A stretch of DNA of 41,285 bases from Clostridiales bacterium UBA6388 (GCA_002437575.1 DJQK01000056.1:258-41542); one strand, 5' to 3'. Positions 1 through 8,583 are shown, counted from the stretch's first letter. Notes: generated by a model not told the origin, from the letters alone. Translations and numbers: made by a program.

Positions 1-713
1 TCGGTCGCCATGAAGAACGCACCGAGCAGCAGGCCGCCGGACAGGATCTGCCGCGCGGCATCCTGCCCAAGGATCAGCGACAGAACGAAGACCGTGCCGA
101 TGAAGCTCACGGGCGTGTGCCACGTGATGACGCCGCGGATGAGAAGATACGCAAAGCCGATGAGAAGCGCCAGTGTGCTCGTCTCACCGATGCAGCCGCC
201 GTGATTGCCGAGGAAAAGCGTCATATAGCTGACCGACTCGCCGTTTGCCAGCATGGCAAGGGGCGTTGCGGTGGACACCGCGTCCGGGAAGACCCAGGCC
301 GTCATGGTTTTCGAGAATGCGAGGAACATCACGATACGCGCCGTGATGGCGGGGTTCGCGAAGTTTTTGCCGATGCCGCCGAACAGGCCCTTGACCGCGA
401 CGATCGCGACGAGCGCGCCGAACACCGCCTGCCACAGTGGGATCGAGACCGGCAGGTTCATCGCCAGCAGCACGCCCGTGACCGCCGCAGAGAGATCTGC
501 GATGGTGCTGGGCTTTTTGCAGAGCTTTTCAAAGCCCCACTCGAAGAACACGCACGCCGCCGTCGTCACCGCGACGACCAGAAGCGCCCGCAGGCCAAAG
601 ATGACGCACCCGGCGATGAGCGCCGGACACAGCGCGATGAGAACGTCACGCATGATGACCGCGGTGGAATTTTTGGTTGTTACATGCGGCGAAGCCGCTA
701 CGATCAGACTCAT
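1..713 (-). CDS. rnfD: Rnf electron transport complex subunit D (partial, C-terminus outside window)
   Basis: Membrane subunit of the Rnf complex, which couples reduced ferredoxin:NAD+ oxidoreduction to ion translocation across the cytoplasmic membrane. About 237 residues are visible, starting MSLIVAASPHVTTKNST, followed by several hydrophobic segments. The family region GGCIGETSTLALLIG lies near residue 180; its Thr is the likely covalent FMN attachment site (site known for the family, assignment here inferred). The ATG overlaps the rnfC stop in an ATGA, so the two are translationally coupled. The frame stays open to the left window edge; rnfG, E, A and B are expected beyond it in the usual clostridial order. 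ApbE, which attaches FMN to Rnf subunits, is in the same operon. Confidence 0.93.
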   Translation of the reverse strand, partial: MSLIVAASPHVTTKNSTAVIMRDVLIALCPALIAGCVIFGLRALLVVAVTTAACVFFEWGFEKLCKKPSTIADLSAAVTGVLLAMNLPVSIPLWQAVFGALVAIVAVKGLFGGIGKNFANPAITARIVMFLAFSKTMTAWVFPDAVSTATPLAMLANGESVSYMTLFLGNHGGCIGETSTLALLIGFAYLLIRGVITWHTPVSFIGTVFVLSLILGQDAARQILSGGLLLGAFFMAT

Positions 714-2077
714 TTTGCCGCCTCCTTCTGCGCCTGCTGCTCCGCCTTGGCCTTTTCGGCTTCCGCCTTCGCCTTAAGCGCGTTCTTATAGGCCATGACC
801 TGCGCCTTGGCCAGCTTGTTGGTCTGCACCAGCGGCCGGTGTGCCGGGCAGATAAACGAGCAGCAGCCGCACTCCATGCAGAGGTTGACCTTGAGGTGCA
901 TCAGCCGTTCGATATTGCCCTTCTTGTAGGCCGACTCCATCTCGCACGGCATGAGGCTCAAGGGACAGTGCGCGATGCACTTGCCGCACTTGATGCAGGC
1001 CGTGGGCTCGGGAGGCGTTGCCTCGGCTTCTCCGAAGGCAAGGATGGCATTCGTGTTTTTAAGGATCGGCTGCTCGAGATCCGGCACCGCGATGCCCATC
1101 ATCGGCCCGCCGTAGAGGACCATTTTGGGCTCTTCCTTGAATCCGCCGCACGCTTCAAAGACGTCTTTCATGCGCATTCCGATCGGCACGAGCACGTTCT
1201 TGGGCTCCTTGACCGCCGAGCCGTCGACCGTGACGCACTTTTTCACCAGCGGAAGGCCGGTGCGGCAGTATCTGGCGATGGACGAAATGGTCGTACAGTT
1301 GAGAACGACTGCGCCCACGTCCAGCGGAAGCTTTCCTTCGGGGACCTTTTTGCCCATCACATGGTAGATGAGGACTTTTTCGCCGCCCTGCGGGTACATG
1401 GCCTTGAGCGGCATGACCTCCATGTTCTGCTCGTGGCTGACGAGCTCGCGGTAGCGCTGGATGCACTCGGGCTTGTTGTCCTCGATGCCGAAAACGATGC
1501 GCGGCACCTTCAAAAACTTCTGAAGCAGCCTGCAGCCGGCGATAACGTCGAACGAGTAGTCGATCATCGCGCGGGTATCGGAGGTGATGTAGGGCTCGCA
1601 CTCGGCGCCGTTGATGATGACGCACTTGATCTGATCCAGGTTTTTGACCGTCAGCTTGACGACCGTCGGGAAGCCCGCGCCGCCGAGACCGACCAGGCCG
1701 CTTGCACGCACAGCGTCCAGAAAGTCCTGCATCGTCTCCAGCTTCGGGGGCGCAATGCCCTCCCAGCGGGCGTCGAGTCCGTCAGACTCGATCTCGACTG
1801 TCTGCATCATACGGCCGTTGGAGCCCAGCATTTCGCCGATCTTCTTGACCGTGCCGGAGACGCTTGCGTAGATCGGTGCGGAGACGAAGCCGCCGGGCTC
1901 GCCGATCAGCTGGCCGGTTTTGACATAGTCCCCGGCCTTGACCACCGGTTTGGCCGGCGCGCCAATGTTCATGGCCATCGGAATGACCACCGAATCCGGC
2001 AGCGGCAGCTTGACCGCGCTCATCTGCGCCGTCGACTTGTGCCCCGCTACATGGATCCCATGTAAGTACCGCTTCAA
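710..2077 (-). CDS. rnfC: Rnf electron transport complex subunit C
   Basis: Peripheral subunit of the Rnf complex carrying FMN/NADH and iron-sulfur sites; 455 aa, close to the usual size of short clostridial RnfC. The N-terminal barrel-sandwich part (KPVVKAGDYVKTGQLIGE) is followed by the Gly-rich GLVGLGGAGFPT and a GAECEPY motif typical of the Nqo1-like fold. Two 4Fe-4S motifs lie near the C-terminus, CIKCGKCIAHCP and CMECGCCSFICP. The last residues are an Ala/Lys-rich tail. The start is a TTG with GGGAGG seven bases upstream; no in-frame ATG nearby fits the conserved N-terminus. It follows the Gx gene by 39 bases and overlaps rnfD by 4 bases. Confidence 0.95.
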   Translation of the reverse strand: MKRYLHGIHVAGHKSTAQMSAVKLPLPDSVVIPMAMNIGAPAKPVVKAGDYVKTGQLIGEPGGFVSAPIYASVSGTVKKIGEMLGSNGRMMQTVEIESDGLDARWEGIAPPKLETMQDFLDAVRASGLVGLGGAGFPTVVKLTVKNLDQIKCVIINGAECEPYITSDTRAMIDYSFDVIAGCRLLQKFLKVPRIVFGIEDNKPECIQRYRELVSHEQNMEVMPLKAMYPQGGEKVLIYHVMGKKVPEGKLPLDVGAVVLNCTTISSIARYCRTGLPLVKKCVTVDGSAVKEPKNVLVPIGMRMKDVFEACGGFKEEPKMVLYGGPMMGIAVPDLEQPILKNTNAILAFGEAEATPPEPTACIKCGKCIAHCPLSLMPCEMESAYKKGNIERLMHLKVNLCMECGCCSFICPAHRPLVQTNKLAKAQVMAYKNALKAKAEAEKAKAEQQAQKEAAK

Positions 2078-2116
2078 TCAAATTCCTCCCTCAAATGTTC
2101 ATTTTGGAACACGCTG

Positions 2117-2638
2117 TTATGATTTGCTGTATTTGCTGAGAATGCCTGCCTGCCGCGCCCGCCGGGAAACCAGCTGCGCGCACAGACCGGTAAATATCCC
2201 GGTCACGATGCCAGATACCATCAAAACCGGAAGATAATACAAAAGTGCCTGCGTGCGGGTGATGATAAGCGCCGCCGCCATCTGCCCGAGATTGTGCCCC
2301 ATCGCGCCGAACGCGCTGAGCACCCAGAGCTTCTGCTCGCCAAGCGGCCGTTTAAGAGCGCACATGATGACAAATGCCGTGAGGCCGCCGGAAATGCTGT
2401 AGAAAAACGCCATCGTCTGGCCGGTAATGAGGCTTCCAAGGCTGACTCGGACAAGCATCGTCCCAAGCGCCCAGCCAGGGCCAACCCAGAAAAGCGTCAG
2501 CATCGTAAAGACGTTGCTCAGGCCCGGCTTGATGCCCGGAATGGTCGTGAGCGGCGGCAGCTGCGCTTCAATGACGAAGACCACAAGCCCGGCCGCAGTG
2601 AGGAGCGATGCCAACGTGAGCTTCTGGTTTTTTCTCAT
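2117..2638 (-). CDS. Gx transporter family membrane protein (heptaprenyl diphosphate synthase component I-like)
   Basis: A 173-aa hydrophobic protein with about five membrane segments and the family signature PGIKPGLSNVFTMLTLFW near residues 34-51. Such proteins are annotated as Gx transporter or heptaprenyl diphosphate synthase component I; the true substrate is not established. In clostridia this family often sits beside NusG domain II proteins, FMN-binding proteins, ApbE and rnf genes, as here, which suggests a role linked to membrane redox cofactors (inference). The start overlaps the stop of the NusG_II gene (ATGA). Confidence 0.85.
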   Translation of the reverse strand: MRKNQKLTLASLLTAAGLVVFVIEAQLPPLTTIPGIKPGLSNVFTMLTLFWVGPGWALGTMLVRVSLGSLITGQTMAFFYSISGGLTAFVIMCALKRPLGEQKLWVLSAFGAMGHNLGQMAAALIITRTQALLYYLPVLMVSGIVTGIFTGLCAQLVSRRARQAGILSKYSKS

Positions 2639-3021
2639 GGAAGGCTCCTTCCGCCCGCGACGGCGTCAACGCCGGTCTCATTCGTTTTTTCTGAAAACCG
2701 GACAACGAGCCGGTTGGGCAGGCACACGATCGGGCCCGTGTCCCCGCGAAGATATCCGTGCTCTACGCAAACCTGATCGGGACAGCCGGCGGATACAACG
2801 CGCACGCCGTCTTCGGAAATTTCGATGGTGTTACCGCCCGCGGGGCCGGAGATCTCGATGGTCTCCGGAGCACCCATGTGCGGCAGCTGAATGGTCTGAA
2901 CCAGGATACCGTCCTGAATGATCTCGACCTGATCGCCCGCACCGCCGGGAAGCAGCTTCCATATAAGAAGCAGCGCCGCGATCAGGCCGGCAAAGAGAAT
3001 TGCCCAAGTTCTGTTCTTCAT
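2635..3021 (-). CDS. NusG domain II-containing membrane-anchored protein
   Basis: A 128-aa protein with one N-terminal membrane segment (about residues 7-24) and an exported beta-rich domain. The domain contains the family hallmark CPDQVCVEHGYL with two cysteines, and a second conserved stretch IVCLPNRLVVRF. This matches the NusG_II family (PF07009 type), which despite its name is not a transcription factor when found alone. The gene overlaps apbE upstream and the Gx gene downstream by 4 nt each, so all are one operon. Its function is unknown; co-occurrence with Rnf and ApbE suggests an extracytoplasmic redox or flavin role (inference). Confidence 0.85.
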   Translation of the reverse strand: MKNRTWAILFAGLIAALLLIWKLLPGGAGDQVEIIQDGILVQTIQLPHMGAPETIEISGPAGGNTIEISEDGVRVVSAGCPDQVCVEHGYLRGDTGPIVCLPNRLVVRFSEKTNETGVDAVAGGRSLP

Positions 3022-4016
3022 CGCGCGATCACCTCAAAGCCGCGCTCGGAGCGGAAGCTGTCTTTGAGCCCTTCGGTCACGAAAATTTCGCCGGAGTCCA
3101 GCAGGAAAACCGCCTCAAAATCGCTGCTTTCGCGCCAGAATTCCTCCGCTTTTTCAAGACCCATCACGAAAAGCGCCGTGGAAAGGCCGTCGGCCAGCAC
3201 GTCGTTTTCACTCACGACCGTCACCGAGGCAAGCCCCGTTTTCGCCGGCCAGCCGGTCTTTGCGTCTAAAATGTGCCAGTAGCGTTCGCCGTTTTCCTCG
3301 AAATAGCGCTGATAGCCGCCCGAGGTCACGACGCTGACATTTGTCCCGGAGATGAAGCCAAACAGGCTGTCAAGACTCGGGTCCTGCAAGCCGACCGTCC
3401 AATCGGAGCCGTCCGGCTTCGCGCCCACGAGCGTCACATTGCCGCCGAGCGAGAGAACTGCCGAGGTAACGCCGGAAGCGGTAAGGCACTGTCTCGCCTT
3501 CTTCGCCGCAAAGCCCTTGCCGATGCCGCCAAGGTCGACGGCCATGCCGTCCGGAAGCGTGTAGGGACTTGTCACATCGGGTAATTTTTCATAGCCGGTA
3601 ACTTTAAGCGCCACGTCGATGTCCTTCTGCTGCGGAACGTGCGCGTTTTCCGTGCCGAAGCCCCAAAGCTGCATCAGGGGATACACCGTCGGGTCGTAAG
3701 CGCCGTCCGTTCGCCGGGCAATTTCGAGCGCATCCGTAAGGACTTCCAGCGTTTCCCCATCTTCGCACGCGCCGCCCGCGTTGAGCCTTGCGATCTGGCT
3801 TTCTTCGTTCTGCGCCGAGAGCTTTGCATCGAGCGCGGCGATCGTTTCTTCGCAGCAAGCGAGCGCCTCTTCCGCGCCTTTTCCATATGCGGTGAGCTGC
3901 ATGACCGTGTCCATGGCGAAAAACTCGGTGCTCGCCGCCTTCGGCGCACATCCGCACAGCACCGCGCAGAGGAGGAGCGTCAGGAGCGCCGTTGTCAGGT
4001 TTCCTGTTTTTGTCAT
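3018..4016 (-). CDS. apbE: FAD:protein FMN transferase (ApbE family lipoprotein)
   Basis: Transfers FMN from FAD to a Thr of exported flavoproteins such as RnfG and RnfD. The 332-aa protein starts MTKTGNLTTALLT and has a lipoprotein signal ending LCGC, so it is anchored outside the membrane. Family motifs seen: FFAMDTVMQLTAYG after the lipobox, DLGGIGKGFAAKKA, WHILDAKTGWPAKTG and DVLADGLSTALFVMG. The frame is open up to 4121, but I chose 4016: that start gives a proper signal peptide, and a good sigma-A promoter overlaps the longer version (4110-4138). It is the first gene of the apbE-NusG_II-Gx-rnfCD operon. Confidence 0.93.
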   Translation of the reverse strand: MTKTGNLTTALLTLLLCAVLCGCAPKAASTEFFAMDTVMQLTAYGKGAEEALACCEETIAALDAKLSAQNEESQIARLNAGGACEDGETLEVLTDALEIARRTDGAYDPTVYPLMQLWGFGTENAHVPQQKDIDVALKVTGYEKLPDVTSPYTLPDGMAVDLGGIGKGFAAKKARQCLTASGVTSAVLSLGGNVTLVGAKPDGSDWTVGLQDPSLDSLFGFISGTNVSVVTSGGYQRYFEENGERYWHILDAKTGWPAKTGLASVTVVSENDVLADGLSTALFVMGLEKAEEFWRESSDFEAVFLLDSGEIFVTEGLKDSFRSERGFEVIAR

Positions 4017-4109
4017 GCCGTCGTCCTGTCTTCCATATGTTCCGCTTTCTTCCTTTTTGGAGGGGTGCGCCGGAAAAACCCTTTCGCGCTTTCGCTCCGC
4101 TTGTTTATA

Positions 4110-4138
4110 AGCATAAATCATTTCCCGCCAAAAATCAA
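4110..4138 (-). promoter_or_regulatory. Sigma-A promoter of the apbE-rnf operon
   Basis: TTGATT (4133-4138) and TATGCT (4110-4115) on the minus strand are separated by 17 bases. Transcription would start near 4103, about 87 bases upstream of the chosen apbE ATG and inside the longer open frame, which supports the shorter start. Confidence 0.7.
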
Positions 4139-4486
4139 GTTTTCTTTTGCAAATTGCGAAAAAATCGCTGAAAAATGCGGGAAAATATTAGTATTATTTT
4201 ATCGATATAAATTTCCTTATATTTTATATCATTTTTCGTATCATTTCATATTTCATATATGATATATAGCGATTCATATAGCAGTATTCCAGTTTTATCC
4301 ATACTTCCGCGTTCTGGCTGTTCTGACGGCGTCAAGCTTTGTCTGTGAAAAATCGGAAAACGTCCGGCGCGGCGCGGCGGCTTTTGTCGGTTCCGGCAGT
4401 TTGCTTCCGCTTCCGTGAAGAAACTTAACGCGGCCTGCCATGTGAAAAATTATATCGCTTTGCGGGGCATTTTCGCAAATTTGCGC
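4139..4486. other. Non-coding stretch with an AT-rich core
   Basis: No supported gene lies between apbE and the GTPase gene. Bases 4180-4300 are strikingly AT-rich for this GC-rich window and contain TATATCAT (4225-4232) inverted at 4259-4266 and the palindrome CATATATG (4254-4261). It lies upstream of the apbE promoter and could be an UP-like or regulator-binding region; nothing identifies the regulator. Confidence 0.4.
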
Positions 4487-4516
4487 AAAAAAGCGAAGAG
4501 CCCAAAGGCTCCCCGC
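4487..4516 (-). terminator. Intrinsic terminator of the GTPase-nuclease gene
   Basis: On the minus strand an outer GCG/CGC and an inner GAGCC/GGCTC stem with a four-base loop is followed by six T. It lies 6 bases after the stop at 4522. Confidence 0.85.
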
Positions 4517-4521
4517 TCGTA

Positions 4522-7080
4522 TCAGGAATTTTTCTGATTGTTCTGCCGCAGGACGCGCTCGATCTCCTGCTGGGTCTGTAGGACCTCGTCGTGAAAGCTC
4601 TTGGCAGACACACGTGTGGCCCCGTGGCCGAGGATGATGAGCTGCTCCAGATTGTCGGACGTCGCCACGCGCACCTTTTTCCGGCCGCGCAGCTCGTACG
4701 TGACGCGCTCAATATACGAGTCGGCGGTCTCGGCCTCCTGCGTGTACACAACATAAATATTGTGGTATTTTTCGACCGTTCCGAGATTCTGCGGGACTTT
4801 ATACGCGTCGAAGACCAGGATCAGGTTACAGCCGCGGTAGCCCTGATAGTTGCAAAGAAGGTTCATCAGCACGTGCCGCGCCGCGTCGAGGCTGTCCCTG
4901 CCGATCTCCTTGAGCTCGTCCCACGCAAAAATGATGTTGTATCCGTCAACAAGAACAAATTCCTCCGCGGGCTCCATCTGCTGAAGAAGCTCCCGCTTGT
5001 CCTGCGAACGAAGCGCCAGCATGGGAAGCACGTCCCGGCGCTTGATCTGCCCATAGGTGCGCTCGAAGATGGCCAGCAGCTCTTTTTCCAGCTCCGGGGC
5101 TCCGCCGGGCGCGACGGAACGCACGATGCGCTTTGGCGTTTCCGGCTCCTGCTTCGGCTGCAAGGAAAGCAGCGGCAGATGCGCCATCCGGTCGACCTCG
5201 TCCCATTTGACCTCGAAGCCCGCGCCGTGGGCGCAGAAAACAGAGCCCGTCGGATGAAGCGTATCCCGCTCGGGATCGTAGCCGATCTTCTGCACGATCT
5301 CGTTTTGATCCGCGCACGGCCGGTAGCCGCCCGGAAGATAGGCGATCCTCCCCTGCCCTTTCGTGTAGGCGCTCACCTCCGCCGTGTATCCGCGCAGAAG
5401 GCGCACAGGGCCACTGCCCGACAAGACCGTCCGGCCATTGGATAGCTCCGGCGGGCGCATCTCCGCGTGCATCCGCTCGAGATCCGTCATCGCCCGGCCC
5501 GCCAGATTGGCGGGCAACTCCAGCCGGAAGCTGTACCACGGCTCCAGCAGGACCGATCTCGCTTTTCTGAGTCCCTGCCGCACCGCGCGGTAGGTCGCCT
5601 GCCGGAAATCGCCGCCCTCGGTGTGCTTGAGGTGCGCTTTTCCCGAGACGATCGTGATGCGAAGATCGGTCACCGGGCTTCCGGTCAGAACGCCGGGCTG
5701 CACGGTCTCCTGCAAGTGTGTGAAAATGAGCCGCTGCCAGTTCCGCGCCAAAATATCCTCGCTGCACATCGTGTCAAACACAAGGCCGCTTCCGGGCTCG
5801 CCGGGCTCTAAGAGCAGGTGCACCTCGGCATAGTGCCGCAGGGGCTCATAGTGCCCCACGCCCTCGATGGGCTCGGCGATCGTCTCTTTGTAGACGATGT
5901 TTCCTTCGTCAAAGCTGACGCTGTAGCCGAAGCGGTTTTTGATCAGCGTTTGCAGAATTTCCATCTGCACCGGCCCCATGAGCTGCACCCGAATTTCGCG
6001 CAGCGCGTGGTCCCAGACCAGATGCAGCTGCGGGTCTTCTTCCTCGAGCCTTTGCAGCTTCAGGTACGCGCCCTGCACATCGTCGCTATCGACCTGCATC
6101 CGGTATTCGAGGACCGGTTCGAGAATGGGAGCCGAAGCGCCCTTTCCCGCGCCCAGATGCTCGCCCGCCTGCGTCCGGCTGAGGCCAGTCACGGCGCAGA
6201 TCTGCCCGGCCTGCACGCGCTGCACCGGCGTAAATTTCCGCCCGGAGTACAGCCGCAGCTGGTCGGCCTTTTCCTCCCAGTCGTCGCCCTGCAGCATCTG
6301 CTTGACGGAAAGCTCGCCGCCCGTGACCTTGAGAAACGTCAGCCGCTCGTCTTTTTCTCCGCGTGCGATCTTGTAGACCTGCGCGGAAAACTCCTGCGGG
6401 TAGCTGGGCTCCAGCGTGAACCGCTGCAAACCGGAAAGAAGCGCCGAAACGCCCTCCAGCTGCAAAGCGGCTCCAAAATAGACCGGGAACACGCGCCGTT
6501 TGGCGATGAGCGAGGCGATCTGCGCGTCTGTTAAGCTCCCGCGCTCAAGCACCTGCTCCATGAGCGCTTCGTCTGTAAGCGAGAGCTCTTCGTGAAGCGC
6601 CGCTTCGTCCTGCGTAAAATCCGCGCAGTTCTCGGAAAGCTCCGTTTTCAGCTGGGAAAGCACGCGTTCGCGATCAAAGCCGGGAAGATCTGTTTTGTTG
6701 ACAAACAGAAACGCCGGGATCTGGTACCTTCGCAGCAGGCTCCAGAGCGTTCTCGTGTGGCTCTGCACGCCGTCGGTGCCGCTGATGACCAGAAGCGCGT
6801 AGTCAAGGACTTGCAGCGTCCGCTCCATCTCCGACGAAAAGTCCACATGGCCCGGCGTGTCGAGGAACGTGATCTGCGCTTCGGCAAGCGAGAGCTCGGC
6901 GAGCTTGGAAAAGATCGTAATGCCGCGGGCGCGTTCCTGCTCGTCGGTGTCCAGAAAGGCGTCGGCGTGGTCCACGCGGCCGAGCCGCCTCGTTGCGCCG
7001 CCTTCATAGAGCATCGCCTCGAGCAGCGTCGTTTTTCCCGCGTCGACGTGCGCCATCACGCCGATACAGAGCTGTTTCAT
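4522..7080 (-). CDS. TetM/EF-G-like translational GTPase fused to a Rae1/YacP-like NYN nuclease domain
   Basis: An 852-aa ribosome-binding GTPase of the Tet(M)/EF-G superfamily. G motifs: AHVDAGKT at 10-17, DTPGH at 74-78, NKTD at 128-131; EF-G-like domains II-V follow to about residue 660. Where Tet(M)/Tet(O) carry the domain IV loop with SPVSTPADF this protein has KHTEGGDF (about 485-492), so tetracycline protection is not implied. From about residue 706 there is a complete NYN/PIN-like domain of YacP type with Asp in LVDGYN (712), VFDAY (758), ETADSY (787) and TSDN (809). YacP of Bacillus is Rae1, a ribosome-dependent endoribonuclease. The start was chosen for GGGAGG seven bases upstream and the family N-terminus MKQLCIGVMAHVD. 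No promoter of its own is evident. Confidence 0.9.
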   Translation of the reverse strand: MKQLCIGVMAHVDAGKTTLLEAMLYEGGATRRLGRVDHADAFLDTDEQERARGITIFSKLAELSLAEAQITFLDTPGHVDFSSEMERTLQVLDYALLVISGTDGVQSHTRTLWSLLRRYQIPAFLFVNKTDLPGFDRERVLSQLKTELSENCADFTQDEAALHEELSLTDEALMEQVLERGSLTDAQIASLIAKRRVFPVYFGAALQLEGVSALLSGLQRFTLEPSYPQEFSAQVYKIARGEKDERLTFLKVTGGELSVKQMLQGDDWEEKADQLRLYSGRKFTPVQRVQAGQICAVTGLSRTQAGEHLGAGKGASAPILEPVLEYRMQVDSDDVQGAYLKLQRLEEEDPQLHLVWDHALREIRVQLMGPVQMEILQTLIKNRFGYSVSFDEGNIVYKETIAEPIEGVGHYEPLRHYAEVHLLLEPGEPGSGLVFDTMCSEDILARNWQRLIFTHLQETVQPGVLTGSPVTDLRITIVSGKAHLKHTEGGDFRQATYRAVRQGLRKARSVLLEPWYSFRLELPANLAGRAMTDLERMHAEMRPPELSNGRTVLSGSGPVRLLRGYTAEVSAYTKGQGRIAYLPGGYRPCADQNEIVQKIGYDPERDTLHPTGSVFCAHGAGFEVKWDEVDRMAHLPLLSLQPKQEPETPKRIVRSVAPGGAPELEKELLAIFERTYGQIKRRDVLPMLALRSQDKRELLQQMEPAEEFVLVDGYNIIFAWDELKEIGRDSLDAARHVLMNLLCNYQGYRGCNLILVFDAYKVPQNLGTVEKYHNIYVVYTQEAETADSYIERVTYELRGRKKVRVATSDNLEQLIILGHGATRVSAKSFHDEVLQTQQEIERVLRQNNQKNS

Positions 7081-7118
7081 AATAATACCTCCCATTTTGG
7101 AGACGTGGAAATTCAGTG

Positions 7119-7153
7119 AAAAAGCGTCCGAAGCCGTCGTGGGCCTCGGACGC
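7119..7153 (-). terminator. Intrinsic terminator after the aminotransferase gene
   Basis: A 12-bp stem (7124-7135 with 7142-7153, one mismatch) is followed on the minus strand by five T. It separates the aminotransferase from the GTPase gene, which may depend on read-through. Confidence 0.85.
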
Positions 7154-7183
7154 CTTGGTTTAATTGTAAACGTTTCGCGGGAA

Positions 7184-8461
7184 TTATGCAAGCAGCTTTT
7201 CCAGCGCCGCGATCTTCAGGCTCGTGCAGAAGACCTCCATCGCCTTTTCAAGCTCCTGGACGGGCGGAAGGCTGGGGGCGATGCGGATGTTGGAGTCCTG
7301 CGGGTCGACGCCGTAGGGGAACGTTGCGCCCGCGCCGGTCATCACGACGCCGGCTTCCTTGCAAAGCGCCAGCGTTCTTTTTGCAAGGCCGGGCTCTGTG
7401 TTCACAGAGACGAAGTAGCCGCCCTTGGGCCGCTGCCAGGTCGCGATCTCGAGCGGCGCGATCTGCTTATCCAGCGTTTCGAGAACACACCGGAATTTCG
7501 GGCCCAGGATCTGCGCGTGCTTTTTCATGAGGGCCAGCGTCGTTTCCTTGTCCTTGAGGTACAGCACATGGCGCAGCTGGTTGACCTTGTCATACGAGAT
7601 CATCTGGATGCCCATCAGCTTCTGCATATACGCCTGGTTCGCCTCCGAGCAGGCCATGACGGAAACGCCCGCGCCGGGGAAGGTGATCTTGGAGGTCGAG
7701 GCGAACTCGAAGACCATGTCGGCATTGCCCGCCTCGCGGCAGAGCGTAAGAATGTCTGCAAACGGAACGAAATCGCCGTCAAACTCGTGCACGCAGTAGG
7801 CGTTGTCCCACATGAGCATGAAGTCCTTCGCCGCGGGCTTCATGTTCGCCATGCGGCGCACCGTTTCGTCGGAGTAGACGATGCCGTCGGGGTTCGAGTA
7901 CTTCGGCACGCACCACATACCCTTGACCGCCGGGTCGCGGATGAGCGCTTCGACCATGTCCATGTCGGGGCCTGCGGGAGTCATGGGAACGGTGATCATC
8001 TCAAAGCCAAACGACTGCGTGATCTTGAAGTGCCGGTCGTAGCCGGGCGCGGGGCAGAGCCACTTGACGCTGTCGAGCCTGCACCACGGCGCATCCGAGT
8101 GGAGCATCCCATGCGTATAGGCCTTGGAGACGGCGTCATACATAAGTGTCAGCGACGCGCTGCCGCCGATGAAGCACTCTTCCGGCTTGCAGCCGAGGAT
8201 ATCGGCAAACAGGCGCTTGGCAGACGGAAGACCGGAGAGCTCGCCGTAGTTGCGCGCGTCCATGCCGTCGCACATACACTGATCAGAGCTGCTCAAAACG
8301 GTCAGCAGATCGGACACGAGGTCGAGCTGCTCCCTGCCGGGCTTGCCGCGCGCCATATTGAGCTTGAGGCTCTGCGCCTTCAGGGCCTCGAATGCGGCCT
8401 GTGCACGAGCCAGTTCCTGTTTTAATTCCTGCGTCGTGAGATTCTTATATGCAGTGCTCAT
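7184..8461 (-). CDS. Aminotransferase class I/II, type Ic aspartate aminotransferase-like
   Basis: A 425-aa PLP enzyme of the MocR-like aminotransferase family (PF12897 type), whose characterised bacterial members are aspartate aminotransferases. Visible features: NMARGKPGREQLDL near the N-terminus, NYGELSGLPSAKRLFA, FIGGSASLTLMYDAV, CVPKYSNPDGIVYSDET, MLMWDNAYCVHEF with the pyridoxal-ring Asp, and FASTSKITFPGAG with the probable Schiff-base Lys. The C-terminus has SNIRIAPSLPP with the carboxylate-binding Arg. I start at MSTAYKNLTTQ; the open frame extends 14 codons further but that part is unlike the family. It is monocistronic, with its own promoter and terminator, and lies next to an acidic amino acid symporter and a racemase. 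Confidence 0.9.
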   Translation of the reverse strand: MSTAYKNLTTQELKQELARAQAAFEALKAQSLKLNMARGKPGREQLDLVSDLLTVLSSSDQCMCDGMDARNYGELSGLPSAKRLFADILGCKPEECFIGGSASLTLMYDAVSKAYTHGMLHSDAPWCRLDSVKWLCPAPGYDRHFKITQSFGFEMITVPMTPAGPDMDMVEALIRDPAVKGMWCVPKYSNPDGIVYSDETVRRMANMKPAAKDFMLMWDNAYCVHEFDGDFVPFADILTLCREAGNADMVFEFASTSKITFPGAGVSVMACSEANQAYMQKLMGIQMISYDKVNQLRHVLYLKDKETTLALMKKHAQILGPKFRCVLETLDKQIAPLEIATWQRPKGGYFVSVNTEPGLAKRTLALCKEAGVVMTGAGATFPYGVDPQDSNIRIAPSLPPVQELEKAMEVFCTSLKIAALEKLLA

Positions 8462-8520
8462 GATGTTCTGAACCCTTTCTTTGTGTCGTTCTCTTTGCGG
8501 CAAAAACCGCTGCTGCTTAT

Positions 8521-8548
8521 AGTATACCAGTTATCAGGCAAAAAGCAA
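8521..8548 (-). promoter_or_regulatory. Sigma-A promoter of the aminotransferase gene
   Basis: On the minus strand TTGCTT (8543-8548), a 16-base spacer and TATACT (8521-8526), preceded by TGG as an extended -10. The leader of roughly 50 bases contains a small GCGG/CCGC hairpin. Confidence 0.7.
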
Positions 8549-8583
8549 GTGAAGAAACCGCGCGGTTTTTTCCGCAATTTCGT

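Noticed and set aside
677..2065. Long plus-strand open frames opposite rnfC, the aminotransferase (7097-8425) and the symporter (8483-9847)
   Set aside because: They are antisense shadows of well-recognised genes in GC-rich DNA, rich in Arg/His/Ala/Asp, without ribosome sites or family features.
4017..4121. N-terminal extension of ApbE
   Set aside because: A sigma-A promoter overlaps it and the shorter start yields a standard lipoprotein signal.
4522..7080. Tetracycline resistance gene of tet(M) class
   Set aside because: The domain IV loop of true protection proteins is replaced and a nuclease domain is fused; chromosomal context shows no transfer signs.
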